In this document: positions 16,854 through 31,796 of the stretch, piece by piece | Position numbering within the stretch: the first letter of the stretch is position 1 | Layout of the letters: every line of letters starts with the position of its first letter | Source: Nymphaea colorata | Lineage: Eukaryota > Streptophyta > Magnoliopsida > Nymphaeales > Nymphaeaceae | Assembly: GCF_008831285.2 (NCBI RefSeq) | Contig: NC_045150.1 | Span: 14,939,362-15,003,361, forward strand | Length of the DNA stretch: 64,000 nucleotides | Direction: 5' to 3' | Translations under genes and position numbers: made by a program | The notes under the pieces: model-generated | Seen by the model: only the letters and a program-made list of their open reading frames with translations | Told to the model about the DNA's origin: nothing | Database searches by the model: none

Positions 16854-18704
16854 TCAAGGAAGCAGATGTTGCAGAACTGAAGAAGAAAGAGAATCTGGGA
16901 ATGCATCCATGTTGCTTCGGTGCAGCTCTTGGGGGCACTTGCCGAGTCGACGTTTCTCATTTTAGTTCTTTTGTATTGGTCTGTCAGGTCTAGATGCGGT
17001 CCTATGTTCATGATTAGTTTAAAAAGTAATTTCTGTAACGTTCGTTTTCTTCGTAACAATAAGCATTCCTTAAATTTTCACCTCTTTCTGACCCCAAAAA
17101 AAATATTACACCTGCGCGAGATTGGCGTCTGGCCTAGCCTGGCCTCAAACCCGAGCTCGGGCTAGGTTCGGTTAAAATTAATATATATATATATATATAA
17201 TATAATATAATATATAAATATAATTAATTTGTCTATTAATTAATGTGATGATTGCCATATAAATTAATAAAAATAATATTTAAAAAATCTTATCAAAACT
17301 GAACCGGGATTAATCGGGCTCACCCAAGCCGACCTGATGCCTTTTTTTTCAAGTCCGAGCCCGGTCCTATGCCCAAGCTTATACTCTATCTGACAAGCTA
17401 AGTTCCTTGGAGAGAGAAAGATGAAAGAGACAGAAAAAGAGAAGACACTTCGCATCGGTAAACCCTAATGGATCTGACCAAGTAGGGGGGAGGGGGCAGG
17501 TCATTTAATCAGTTTGGATCCAATTTACTAATTGGACTCATTTTGGTATGGTATGTGTAATGGAATTTGACTCCTAGTCCAATATCCAACTAAGATTTGA
17601 CTAAGAGCCCATCCAGATCCAATTCCATATAGAATATCAGAGTTGTTTCCTCATTGTATTGGACGTATCAATTCCGTAGCTCATTGGCCCGTATCGTCAC
17701 CGTATCGGCCCATCTGCGACACAGGCTAAAGAAAGGTCTTCAGTTTTAATTGTTTTGAAGAGAAGCTAAGGTGGTTTGGCATGTGTAGCGGCTGATACGC
17801 TGTTTCGATAAGCAAACCGAGATGCCGCTGCTGCCAATACTGACATTACTTACCGCTTTAAACGATGTTAACTCTCCATATTGTGAAAGCTTAAATGGGT
17901 GAGTGAGGGTCTCATCAAGTGAGACTAAAGCCTCCCTATTCCCCTCATCTTCTAATGGACTTCTTAGTGGTGTCTTGGGTGGCGCTCCATTATGCACTAT
18001 TTACAGATTGGTGCTTTTTTTTTTTGCAACACAAAGGTTGATGTCATGGAAATTGGAAACAAAAACTAACCACCTACCAACTCTCCTCAATAAACAACTC
18101 TTCGGAAATATTGTGAAAGTTTAATTGAATGGTCCAATGTCAAATAACCTAAAAGTGAAGATTTAAAGAAGTCGTTTTCTTCTTAAGAAAAAAGAAGATG
18201 TGAACTAATACTAGGGGAAGAAGATGTTTCATCACCTTTTTATTTTTTTTTTCCCAACTGCCTATTTATATGTTAAACAGATGAGAAACAATTTGAGCCA
18301 TTGATCTTTTACATATTGGTAGTGGTAGTGAAGACAAAAAAGTGTGAACTAATATAGATGAAGAAGATGTTTCATAAACCTTTTTTCTTTTTATTTGACA
18401 TGTCCCTAGGAAAAGAAATCGGCCGCAATATTGTTTTAATTTGAGAAAAGCTTTAGAAAATAAAAAAGTTGTTCGAGTCTTTTTCTAGAATGTTAGCGTA
18501 AAGGTGATCACCACAACTGACCTAATTGGTTCCAAACACAAAAATCGATCTTGGGAAAGTTCTTAATTTGTTTATTCGATAGGACATTTGCAAGGACAAT
18601 GCAATGATTTTAATGTTTTTGCGTAAGTCAAAACATTATAATCCATGAAGATTGATTTATATACACAACTATTTGAAGTTTTTTTTTTTTGTTTGTTTTT
18701 AATC
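16854..18704. other. Spacer between ADH2 and the gypsy element
   Basis: After the probable ADH2 3' untranslated region (weak AATAAG near 17058) comes AT-rich DNA with a TA microsatellite at about 17180-17215. GC-richer patches at 17110-17160 and 17295-17400 contain words such as CCGAGCTCGGGC and look like decayed repeats. The stretch 17640-17715 contains CGTATC and GTATCGGCCC words like those of the element at 32262. No gene is visible. Confidence 0.5.
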
Positions 18705-18834
18705 ATCTAGGTCATATCCCTACACATTTTAAATTGTGGGAAAAGGTCAGCTGCGAATGGACAAAGAAAAGGTGGAAGCAATTCGAGACTGAAAACCGCC
18801 AACCAATGTACCGTAACTACGTTCTTTTCTCGGT

Positions 18835-20886
18835 TTGGCGAATTACTATCGACGATTCATTGAGGGGTATTCTTTGATAACTGCGCCTCTCACTGATTTG
18901 TTGAAGAAAAACCGAACTTGCGCTTGGGAAGAGCTCGAAGAAGATGCCTTCGACAAGTTGAAGAGGGCCCTGACGCAGGAGCATGTGCTCAGGTTGCCCG
19001 ACCACACAAGGAAATTTGAAGTCCACACGGATGCATCAGATTTTGCCATTGGTGGAGTTTTGATGCAGGAAGGTCATCCAGTTGCCTATGAGAGTCGGAA
19101 GCTGAAAGACGCGGAGCGACGGTACTCCGTGCATGAAAGGGAAATGACGGTCATTATTCATTGTCTTTGCACATGGAGGCATTACTTATTGGGGTCCCAA
19201 TTCGTGGTAAAGACTGATAATGTAGCTACAAGCTACTTCCAGACTCAAAAGAAGTTGAGTCCGAAGCAAGCTCGATGGCAGGAATTCCTTGCAGAATTCG
19301 ATTTTGCCTTGGAATACAAGGCAGAGAAGACAAACGTCGTAGTCGATGCACTGAGTCGGAAGGCGGAGTTGGCAGCTACCCGGACAGCATCATCCGAAGC
19401 GCAACTCGAGGGTGCTCTTCTCGGGCGGATTCGAGAAGGCATGAAGCAGGACCCAGTGGCCAAGCACTTGGTCGAAACAACGGAGGCGGGAAAGACGCGA
19501 CGATTCTGGCTACAAGATAGACTTTTGATGGCAAAGGGCAGACGAGTGTTCGTGCCTAGATGGGGCAATCTCCGACGAGAGTTGCTGAAGGAGTGTCATG
19601 ACTCGTTGTGGGCTGGCCATCTTGGCCAGGAGCGGACACTGGCACTGCTCGAACGTGGCTACTACTGGCCACAGATGCGCGACGACATCGAAGCATATGT
19701 GAAAACATGCTTGATCTGTCAGCAGGACAAGGGAACAAACCAGAAGCCTGCCGGTCTCCTGGAGCCTCTTCCTATTCCAGAACGTCCTTGGGAATGCCTC
19801 TCCATGGACTTCATCGTCAGCTTGCCCAAAGTTGACGGCTTCAGCTCCATCCTTGTGGTTGTGGATAGATTTTCAAAGTATGTCACCTTCATCCCAGCCT
19901 CTAAAGAATGTCCCGCGGAAAAGACGGCCGAGTTGTTCGTGAAGCATATTGTCAAGCATTGGGGCATGCCGAAAAGCATTGTCAGTGATTGGGACGCTCG
20001 CTTCACAGGGAAATTTTGGCGCGAAGTATTTCGTTTGTTGGGTTCGGATTTATTATTCTCAACAAGTTTCCACCCTCAAATGGACGGCCAAACTGAACGA
20101 ATCAACGAATTGTTGGAACAATACCTTCGACATTATGTCAGTGCGAATCAAAAGGATTGAGTGAAATTGTTGGATGTAGCTCAATTTTGCTATAATTTGC
20201 AGAAGAGCGAGTCTTCTGGACATAGTCCATTCGAAATAGCCACTGGACAACAACCGTTGATGCCGCATACCCTTGCAGCCCAAGAAAAGGGAAGACCCAC
20301 TTTTGCCTACCAGTTCGTTCGCGATTGGCAGGAACAGACGGAAATGGCTAAGGCGTTCTTACACAAGGCCGCCAAAAAGATGAAAAAGTTTGCATATCGG
20401 AATCGAAGGCCAATGGAATTCCGAGTGGGTGATCAAGTCCTCGTAAAGCTCTATCCTGATCGCACGGGCATTTTCCGTGGTCGACACAGGTCATTGATCC
20501 GCAAGTATGAGGGACCCTTTACGGTACTGAAGAGAATCGGAAAGCTAGCCTACAAGCTAGACTTGCCGTCAGACTTTAAGGTGCATTCAGTGTTCCATGT
20601 TTGTAACCTGAAGCCCTTCTATGTCGATGAGGAAGACCCCGAGCGAAGCGTTCCAGAACGAGACCCGATCCTGCAGCGAGCCCCGCCGACCAAGCGAGCG
20701 GCGGACCGTCAGATGGAAGAGATTCTTCGGCACAAGACAAACTATTTGGGGGAGCCGAAGAAGTACCAAGTGAAGTGGATAGGCGAACACAACCCCACCT
20801 GGGAATATGCATTCCGCATGAAGCAGCGCTACCCGCTGGAAGTCAAGGCCTATCATGAAACTGCTGGCGCCAAGGACGGCGCATAA
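18835..20886 (+). pseudogene. Gypsy pol fragment: RT end, RNase H, integrase, chromodomain
   Basis: The frame opens inside reverse transcriptase (LANYYRRFI), so the first ATG is not a real start. RNase H follows ([16 protein letters not shown], then VVDALSRK). The integrase has an HHCC-type zinc region (H...H...CLICQ), the core MDFIVSLP, a second acidic site in [12 protein letters not shown], and [12 protein letters not shown]. The C-terminus carries GPFTVLKRIGKLAYKL and a chromodomain-like KYQVKWIGEHNPTWEY. One in-frame TGA at 20158-20160 interrupts the integrase, and the frame continues unchanged after it to 20886. The copy is inactive. Confidence 0.9.
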
Positions 20887-20902
20887 CTTGAAGGGGGGAG
20901 CC

Positions 20903-21308
20903 TGTTCCCCTGTGTCTGGGAGTCTGTAGAGTCCTTTGCTTTGTTTTGCATTGTGCTTCCTTTGCTTATGTTGAGTCATTTGCTTATGCATGTTTACTTG
21001 TAAGGGAGTACCCTCCCACCGGTCTAAGTGTCAAGTATTGGGATTTCTTGTTTTGGGTGGTCGACATGGGAATCCTGTAAGCGGCCTCGACCATCCAACA
21101 TAAGTAAAGTCGAGATCATTCTCCTTACTTATCTTTCTCGTGATGTACTAATTTTCCAAGCGAATACATTGCGAGATTTCTTTATTCACAAGCATTCTTT
21201 ATACACTTGTTTTCTCAAACTACTTTTGCGCCCCGTTCGGTGGTTTGAAGGCTTTGCGGCAATCAGGTTCTTGTTGCGCTGCACGGGCCGAAGTTGTCAG
21301 TCCGTGAC
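20903..21308 (+). repeat. 3' LTR of the gypsy element
   Basis: The LTR starts TGTTCCCCTGTG right after the polypurine tract and appears to end near GTCCGTGACA at about 21308. The start is supported by the tract; the end is an estimate because there is no second LTR to compare. Confidence 0.6.
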
Positions 21309-21718
21309 AACAACATTGAATGATTTAAACTTTTGAAACTTTAGTAAGTCAAAATCTAACATGAAAATATATAAAAATTGGCAGAACCATGACTTGATGA
21401 TATCCATATGATTATTGGGTAAGAGGAATATTCTAGTATAAGTGAGAGCCATAATCCTTTTTGAGGGCTATGTTAGTGCTTGGTGTTGGACTCCCAATGC
21501 ATGTCAATGAGTACTATTTTTCGTACTTATTTATACAAACAGAATTGATGCTCTGCCACTTGAACCAATGATCTAAGTAGACAAGTAAGCTTTTGACCGT
21601 TAAATTTGGTTGGCGCCATTAGAAGTAAAAAAAAAGAATGATTTGAAGTTTACTAAATTGAATTGGGCATTGATCTAAATTACATCCTTCTTGGTGAGAA
21701 GGAGGAGTATTTTATCCT
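21309..21718. other. Short spacer
   Basis: AT-rich sequence between the gypsy LTR and the next repeat element. Nothing recognisable is seen in it. Confidence 0.5.
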
Positions 21719-21726
21719 ACTGCCAA

Positions 21727-22300
21727 TAGGGGTGAACAACAAGTCGAGCTATTGGAGCTCGACTAGTTAAAACTCGGCTCATGAACGAGTTCGAGCCGAG
21801 TCATTTACTTAATGAGTCGAGTTCGAGTTCATGAATCGACTCGTTTAAATAATTGAGTTGAGTTCAACCTCAACACCCAACTGCCGAGTCGAGCTCGAGC
21901 CTTAATCGAATTTGTTAAGCATTAATCAAGTCGATATATTCAAATTAGTTTACAAGTTTGTTGAGCCTTAATCAAGTCGAGTTCAAGTTCAACACGTAAC
22001 GATGAATATCAATTCTATTCAAATGAGTTCGTCAAGCTTTAATCAAGTCGAGCTTGAGCTTCAAACGAGTTTGTCAAACCTTAATCGAGTTGAGCTCGAG
22101 CTCAACACGTAACAGTGAATATCAATTCTATTCAAACGAGTTTATCGAGCTTTAATCGAGTCGAGTTGGAACTCAATACGTAACTACCGAGTCGAGCTCA
22201 AGCTGCTTCTATCGAGCTATTCTTGAGCTCGATGTTTCATTAGTTGAACTGAGCTTGAGCTGACTGAACTGGGGCTCGACTCGGCTCATATTAACCCTTA
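21727..22300. mobile_element. GAGCTCGA-rich non-autonomous element with 8-bp target duplication
   Basis: The 574-bp segment begins TAGGGGTGAAC and ends TTAACCCTTA. It is flanked by ACTGCCAA (21719-21726) and ACAGCCAA (22301-22308), an 8-bp direct repeat with one mismatch. Its interior is made of repeated GAGTCGAGCTCGAG and AATCGAGTTGAG words. An 8-bp target duplication and short imperfect ends fit a non-autonomous hAT element. It encodes no protein. Confidence 0.65.
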
Positions 22301-23720
22301 ACAGCCAAGAGGAAAGTCGAAACTCCCATCTAATCCCATGTCTCCCTTGGGAACAAGGCCTGAGCATTGTGCCTTTCTATGTTGAACGGCAACATATTTT
22401 TAATCATAGAAAACATGATACAATTAAACATGCAGTTTCCATATTTGGTGATTAGTGTTGGTGATAATGATTAAATGCTAGACATAATCATATTATTTTG
22501 TCTAAAGTAATGGTAATGAACATAATGTTCATTCTCTTATAATGGTGTCAGTTGCAGCATTATGTTTCAAAATTTGTGGAAAAGAACTCTCCAATAAGAG
22601 AGTGACACCCAAAACATAACTTCTTGTGAATATTCTGGGCATGAGCTTTTCTTAAACATAATATCAATGTAGTCCAAATGTTAAACAAATGCTGTTTTAG
22701 AGACAAAATCAATTTTTTGCCTTTAAAATGATGCCTCTTAGAGTGTCATCCTATTAATTATTTGATCTTCCTTTATTTAAAAATAACACAGGTACCTTAA
22801 AGTTTGTGAAAATAAATTTTTTCTTTATTATTATACATACAATATAGAGGAATAGGGTAGTGTAGTGACAACACTAGTATTCAACTATGGTTTAAGGATG
22901 TTAATGCATTCGATTTGAATCTGATATATCTGACTAAATCATTCAAAAAAAAAAGGATATGAAAAGAATAATAATAGTAGCTGATTACTTTGATAGAATT
23001 CAGATTTAAGAAATAACATCCGATCATACTCGAATTTAGATTCAAATATACATGAATGTATGGTCGAATTCATATTATGTTTAAATCAGATTTAGTTTTA
23101 AATAAATACTTCATACCCAATGCTCTTGTATATTGAAAATTGATTAGATTCGATTCAGATATAAATATGAAAATTGGATTTGGATCAGAACCAAATTGTA
23201 AAATTGGATTTTGAATTCGGATTCAGATATGAATATATTCGGAAAAACATATATAGGTAAGAAAAGTTAAGATTCTGACGTTCAATCGGATTTAGATTGA
23301 GATTCGATGTTATGTATATTCCATTAATTTAGATTGGGATTTAATTTCACACAAGTACCTTGAATTGAATGTTCATTTCTTTTGAAGTTGGTTCTTAAAA
23401 TATTATAATATATGCATGATTTATTGTGTACTTAAAAGTCAAATTCAAATGCAAAGGACCTAATTATCTTTGGATTTTAAATTAAAAAAAGTAGATTCAG
23501 ATATTCTCTTTTTACCCCTCTCAAAAGTTTGAAAGACCTGATTAGGTTTATAGTAGACCCTTCAATTCAATTTATAGCATTTCATTAGAATAACATCCAA
23601 TTCAAATCAAATTTGTCAACAGCCCTAACCATTTCACTTAATGATTGAGCCCTCAAATTTTGAGCGTAAGTTATGAGATGATCTTAAACATGAAGTGGAG
23701 AGAAAAGCTAGTGGTCAGCA
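22301..23720. other. AT-rich spacer
   Basis: No gene is visible. The part 22890-23480 is rich in GATTCAGAT and GATTTGAATC words and resembles 28060-28170 and 28430-28650, so it may be an old dispersed repeat. Confidence 0.45.
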
Positions 23721-24240
23721 GTTAGGGTGAACACGAGTTGAATCGAGCCCGAGTTGTGTCAGCTAGAGCTCGACTTGACTAATAAAACTTCAATCTCAAC
23801 TCGGCTCAAGCTCGATAATAGCTCAATGGAAGCAACTCAATAATAATTCAACTCAGTAGTTATGTGTTGAGCTTGAGCTCGACTTGATTAAAGTTCGACA
23901 AACTCGTTTCAATAAAATTGATATTCATCGTTATATGCTGAACTCGAACTCGACTCGATTAAGGCTCAACAAACTCATTTAATATAATTGATATTCATCC
24001 TTACGTGTTGAGCTTGAGCTCGACATTAAGGCTTTACAAACTTGTAAACTCGATTGAATATATTGATTTGATTAATACTCGATAAACTCAATTAAAGTTT
24101 GATCTAGACTCAGCACTTATGTGTTGAACTAGAACTAAATTCAATTATTTAAACAAGTCGACTCATGAACTAAGCTCTATTCGTTAAACAAATGACTCTC
24201 GAACGGCCGAGCGTTAGTTGAACTCCGTGTTCACCCCTAC
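23721..24240. mobile_element. Second GAGCTCGA-rich element
   Basis: The left end GTTAGGGTGAACAC and the right end GTGTTCACCCCTAC are imperfect inverted repeats. The interior is related to 21727-22300, mostly in the opposite orientation (GAGCTCGACTTGATTAA, GATATTCATCGTTA). No clear target duplication was found, so the insertion is probably older. Confidence 0.6.
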
Positions 24241-24329
24241 CCGCGGTAATAATTAGTTTACGTCAAAAAGTAACAGGGGACGCGCATTCTAGTCTGTAGA
24301 TTACCATTCATGAATTTATCTTAAATTAT

Positions 24330-24660
24330 AGTGTGCCATGCTCCGCCCACATTGCACAGGAGTCGGTGATTCAGCTTTCCTTCAAAAAAAGCCGAACAGA
24401 GAACGTGTCACTGCAACCTTGTCGTCCCATGGCAGTCGCCGGTTTTCGAGTGTCGACCTCAATCTCTCTCTCGGTTTTTATGTTGCCACTGTGGAAGGTG
24501 AAAACCATGAGCCTGATTTTTGTTGGCTCAAACGGTGGCGCCGCTTGAATGTCTCTCTCTGTCCTGTTTGCGTTGGAAAGCAAATTTCAGAGACCAGTGA
24601 GAGCAAATGCCGCAGTATCCCGGCCATCCCTAGGGCTTTTCTCTCAACGCGTCCTCTCCT
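24330..24660 (+). promoter_or_regulatory. ADH3 promoter region
   Basis: It keeps GGCGCC at 24537 and has GGTTTT near 24440 and 24473 and AAAACC near 24502. The order differs from the ADH1/ADH2 blocks and overall similarity is low. Motif presence is observed; function is inferred. Confidence 0.4.
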
Positions 24661-24687
24661 GGTCTGCACCATACCCTGTCTTGAAGC

Positions 24688-24695
24688 TATAAATA
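24688..24695 (+). promoter_or_regulatory. ADH3 TATA box
   Basis: TATAAATA followed by GCCATGG lies 141 bp before the ADH3 start codon, the same distance as in ADH2. Confidence 0.75.
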
Positions 24696-24828
24696 GCCAT
24701 GGTGGCCTCCTCTTTGTTCGTCGAGGAAGCGGCTGTCCCTGGTGGCAATCTCGAAGGGTTCTCCTTAGATCTTTCCCTCTCCCTCGTTTCACTTCTGCTG
24801 GGTTCTTTCCGTTTTGGCGTTGAAGATA

Positions 24829-27462
<2,634 letters not shown>

Positions 27463-27660
27463 GCGTAGAGAGACTGTCTGATGATGCAATTTGAAGATGA
27501 TAAGTGAAAGGACCGTTGCTAGGACACCTTTTGCATGACACGGAAAACTTTTTCAGTTTTTCTTTCTTCTTTTGTTGGTTCTCTCGTATGTCTGATGAAA
27601 TTAATTTCTGTATGATGTGGCCAGATGAAAGAAACTTTTTGTTTTCAGTTTTTTTATCAT

Positions 27661-27666
27661 AATAAA
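27661..27666 (+). terminator. Probable ADH3 polyadenylation signal
   Basis: AATAAA lies about 200 bp after the ADH3 stop codon, in a T-rich context. Plant signals are loose, so this is a candidate only. Confidence 0.45.
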
Positions 27667-27669
27667 CAC

Positions 27670-29038
27670 AGAATTCAGCAACTTTTTGCGAGTCCATCTT
27701 GTTGGTATGGATTGCTGTGGTATGGGGAGCTTCTTGTGAGTCCATTTTGTTGGTATGGATTGCTATGAAATAGGGAGAAACTCTTGATCTTTTCTGTTGA
27801 ATCTTCTGTTCTGAAACGAGAGTAGCATCAAGTTTGAGTAAATTACAACTTAAAGAGGTAGGGACTTTGAGCGCTGGTCTGACAGGAAGCAAAGCAACCC
27901 ATATCAAGCAGGATTTCTTCCAGTCAGACGACACTCAAGTGCTTTTAAAGATTAAAATGAGTCACAAATTTCTTTGCGAAAAAACTGAGGTTTAGCAATC
28001 TTTATCGAATCTTTAAGATGTTGCGTTTTTATTTTTTAATAACTGGGTCGAATTTTTATCCAATCTCAGATGGGTATTGTAACATATGAATCTGCATATC
28101 CAAAATGAATCTAATTAGTAATCAAATTCAATTTTCTTTACTACTCATATTCAAAATTGGATCGGTAAATGCATTTATCTGACGCATTTACATCTCTACT
28201 TTGAATAGAGCAATTTCTTGCTCCAATGTAACTACTTCATGTAACTGCCAAATTTTGGATTAATGAAACCAACAGCTGACTGTATGTTTTGGGAATCTGT
28301 TCTTGTTATCATTAAAAATTTAAAATTTGAATTTTTTTCTGCTTAGATCTTGAAATCTACACAGTGAGTTACTAGTTCTTCTTACTTCCTGAGACAAGGG
28401 GTGGCAACTATCTATACTATGTACAAAATTCTAATCAGAAGTTACAATGCAAATAAAATCTGAATCCAAATTTTAATTATGCAGATTCTGATCAGAATTT
28501 ACACTGCAAAACCAATCTGAATCCAAATTTTAATTCTACTTTTAAGCCGAACTCAAAACAGATTAAGAATAGTGAACATATGATATTTATTTGAAACTAG
28601 ATGCAATCTCAATCCTAATCTGATTTAAGCGGTTCGGTCAGATATTAGATCTACATATGGAATTCCAATATGAGGGTGTTTGATTGGGGAACGTCAATTC
28701 CCACATTTTAAAAACGAGATCTTGGCATAAAAATTCAGAACATTTCACACCATCTTAGAACAACAATTCCCGAAAAAAATTGGACCGCCAGGAGTTTCAG
28801 TTTTACAATATAGTGTGCAAAATTCCACAAAAGATATGCAGAATTAAGGCAAAACAGGTGAGAAAAATACAAAGCAAGTGAATGGTACAACTTAGACAAT
28901 TAATGTGAAAAAGTAATTTGCAAAATTATAAAATTAATATATATTTTTAAAAAACCGTGTCCAAGTGTGCCACTATACTCGCATGTGGGTGTCTGTGCGT
29001 CACCATATCGACACGGTTCGGTTGATAGATCAGGTTTG
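27670..29038. other. AT-rich spacer downstream of ADH3
   Basis: A short imperfect duplication of TTGTTGGTATGGATTGCT occurs at about 27698-27765. The rest includes GAATCTG/GATTCAGA-rich stretches like those at 22890-23480. No gene is visible. Confidence 0.45.
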
Positions 29039-29257
29039 ATCCTTGATTTGAACACAAACTTTCTTGATTCAATCCAACAAAGGTAAACTTAAAATTTTCC
29101 AGAAAACATTGTTCTTTAAATGTATATTAACAAATAACAATTATCAGTTAATCCTTGATTTGAACACAAACTTTCTTGATTCAATCCAACAAAGGTAAAC
29201 TTAAAATTTTCCAGAAAACATTGTTCTTTAAATGTATATTAACAAATAACAATTATC
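29039..29257. repeat. 112-bp tandem duplication
   Basis: The unit beginning ATCCTTGATTTGAACACAAA at 29039 is repeated at 29151 without visible mismatch up to AACAATTATC (29145 and 29257). It abuts the start of the GAGCTCGA-rich element, whose own first ~25 bp are also doubled (29261 and 29290). Confidence 0.92.
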
Positions 29258-29289
29258 TAGGTAGGCGTGAACATAAGCCTTATCAGTAG

Positions 29290-29712
29290 GTAGGTGTGAA
29301 CATAAGCCGAGTCGGGCCCGAGTTCAGTCAACTCAACTCGGCTCGAGCTCGAGGATAGCTCGATGGAAGAAACTCGAGCTCGACTCAGCATTTACTTATT
29401 GAGCTCGAGTTTGACTCGATTAAGGCTCGACAAACTCGTTTAAATAGAATTGATATTCATCGTTACAGGTAGAGCTCAAACTCGATTCGATTAAGACTCG
29501 ATAAACTCGTAAACTTGTTTGAATATATCAACTTGATGAAGGCTCGACAAACTCTACTAAAGATCGAGCTTGACTCGGCAGTTATCTATTGAGTTCGAAC
29601 TCAACTAGATTATTTGAACGAATTGTGTATAAACTTGAGCTCGACTCTTTAAGCAAATGACTCGACGTGAACTCATTTAGGAGTGAGCTTTAACGAGTGT
29701 TGTTCACCGCTA
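29290..29712. mobile_element. Third GAGCTCGA-rich element
   Basis: It starts TAGGTGTGAACA and ends TGTTCACCGCTA, imperfect inverted ends of the same kind as at 21727 and 23721. The interior has the family words GAGCTCGA and GATATTCATCGTTA. Target duplication is unclear. Directly downstream (29713-29765) is an inverted fragment of the MITE family found complete at 45771. Confidence 0.6.
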
Positions 29713-29765
29713 CATAGGAGGAGAGTCAAGGGGCCGCCTAAAGCCATGGCCCCACCCCAGCTAAT

Positions 29766-31725
29766 AAAAAATAAATAAATAAATAAATTGAAAAATCTTT
29801 AGTTTGGCCATGTAATATTTGGATCCGGGTTTAGTTTGAGATCCAACCCACAAAACCGAGCCGCACCTTTCGTTTTTGCCCTATTTCGAAAACTGGTTTT
29901 CTAAAAAAACGCAGGGTGCGCCGCTGCTGCGCTGCAGGATGAGAGTGCGAGGGAGAGAACGAGAGACAAAGATAGGGAGATAGAGAATGAAAGAGTGAGA
30001 AAAGGAGCACGAGAGAGCAGGGCTGCAGGAAGGAGGTCGGAAGAGAAGAGGAGACAGAAGGACGTGAGGAAGAAGAAGGACAAAGCAGCAGTGGGTAAAA
30101 TCGTTTGAAATTTTTTTGTCTTTTGATTTTTAATTTTTTTTGGATTAATGGTTTAGACGATTAGCTTGCCATTGGAATTATGGGATTCGAGCTTTTAATA
30201 ACTCATAGCATGAGATTTACCGGGACTCCGGCGGATGAGTTTCCTGCTTGACGGTTGGACTGTTATTATATGTGCTGCTATCTACTTCATTATTGAGCAG
30301 CGGAGTTGTCAATCTATTTCCGTTCTCTATCAAGTGACCCTTATTCTTTTCAATTTGAACACTATTCGCTTCCCTGTACGCGGTCCTGTTGCAGCCACTT
30401 CAACTCTGGTTCTTAATTCTTATTGTGTGGCACTTATTAACATCCAGTCTGTACATGCCCTTTTTCTATTTCTGATTCTTTCTTATTTCATTCTCCTGTT
30501 CGGGGAATTATTATTTTTTCAAAATTGTATGAACATTTGTTGGACTTGCTTCTCTTTCTCTGCATTTTGATCAGATGCATGCAATCAGGTGTCTGGAACT
30601 AGCGAACGTAGGCAACAGTAAGGAACTTGCCGCCAAAGGGGCCATAACATGAACTTTTTCCCATTTTATCAGGCAAGCAAATAACATTGCAACATGCACA
30701 AACTTTAAAAGATGTTTTTGATGGAAATTTTTTGGTGCAAAAATTTGAAAACACAATTTAAAATAAGTTAAACAAATACCAACCTGTTATCAATATGAGT
30801 CGATCGATACAAAATATGAAAAATAGTACATTTTACATAGTTTTTTTTTTCGTGCATACAGCAAGTCTATCAAATATAATCTGTAGAAGGTAATACTGAA
30901 AAAAAATGTTGTCGTTGTTTTGTCTAAACTAAGTAAAAATAGTTTCTTTTAATCAAAATTAACCATAACAGTTTCAAAGCAGATTATTTGATCTGCCCTT
31001 GTATGTACTTGTAATGGTGAAACATTGGCATAACACCCAAATCACCCTCTTTCAATTTTATTTGTTAGTATTTAATTTAATCATTTTTTTAAGTTCATCC
31101 ACAAAATTAAGAACCTAATTTTTTCATTTTTTTCTCTTTATAAGGACATACTTTTTCTTTGCTTTTTCTGTGCGACCCCCATTTTTAAGAGAAAGAAATG
31201 TTGCATGTTTGTTTCCGGAAGGGTTTAACGTCCAGTTTTGTTAAGTTCGCACGCTTCACAATTCGAAGCACATCAGGACAACGCCTCGATGCACTTACAT
31301 GATGCGCAATCTAGCATGATGCGTGAGTGATGCCATGCTGAAGCACTTTCTTTCTTTTTCTTAAAAAAAATTGTTTTAAGAATTCTGTTAAAAATATATT
31401 TTTTATTTTAAATTATTTTTTCGTTACTTTTGAACGAATGATCAGATATGTTTTATTTCCAATGAATGGCCGAATTAGCTGCTGTTTTATTTCTGTTTTT
31501 GATATGATCAGATATGTTTTTGTTGGTTCTTAGACCAATACGATGTTGATTGGATGGAACTTGAGTTTCATTAGATTTTGGTATGGATTTAGGATCTCTT
31601 ATTATGATTGGCGTCAAATTAGATTAGGATCTTTATTGTTATTTGTTTGCTTTCTTTGATGTTGTGTGTAATTTAATTAATTGAATATGTTTTGCATCTT
31701 TAATTGATGGTTGCTTCATTCACAG
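29766..31725. other. Spacer with purine-rich segment
   Basis: A purine-rich segment at 29930-30080 (GAGAGAACGAGAGACAAAG) resembles the leader-like DNA at 5590-6420. An open frame at 30235-30567 encodes a hydrophobic peptide without recognisable motifs and is probably chance. The remainder is AT-rich. No gene is supported. Confidence 0.4.
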
Positions 31726-31796
31726 TTAAGGAGAAGTCTGTGAAGAACTGCTTGTTCAGTGCACATGAAACTTGTTCCCTTCAAATGCTAGATCAT
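31726..31796 (+). other. Exon-like segment (unidentified gene)
   Basis: It is bounded by TTCACAG and GTGTAT and encodes KEKSVKNCLFSAHETCSL followed by QMLDH. It can be joined in phase to the exon-like segment at 38256. I do not recognise the protein. If both are exons of one gene, the hAT-like element (32262-32983) and the nested retrotransposon (33045-38047) lie in its intron. Confidence 0.2.

Larger units (their letters stand above)
18705..21308 (+). mobile_element. Ty3/gypsy chromovirus-type retrotransposon, 5'-truncated
   Basis: The element keeps the end of reverse transcriptase, RNase H, integrase and a C-terminal chromodomain, followed by a polypurine tract (GAAGGGGGGAG at 20890-20900) and a 3' LTR. 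Protease, gag and the 5' LTR are absent. It sits in the ADH2-ADH3 spacer in the same orientation as the ADH genes. The left break near 18705 shows scrambled reverse transcriptase sequence (HLGHI, then QLRMDKEKVEAIRD near 18750) with stops. No target duplication can be tested because the 5' end is lost. Confidence 0.9.

Noticed and set aside
30235-30567. Hydrophobic 111-codon plus-strand frame
   Set aside because: T-rich DNA gives chance hydrophobic frames. No signal peptide architecture, motif or homologous neighbour supports it.
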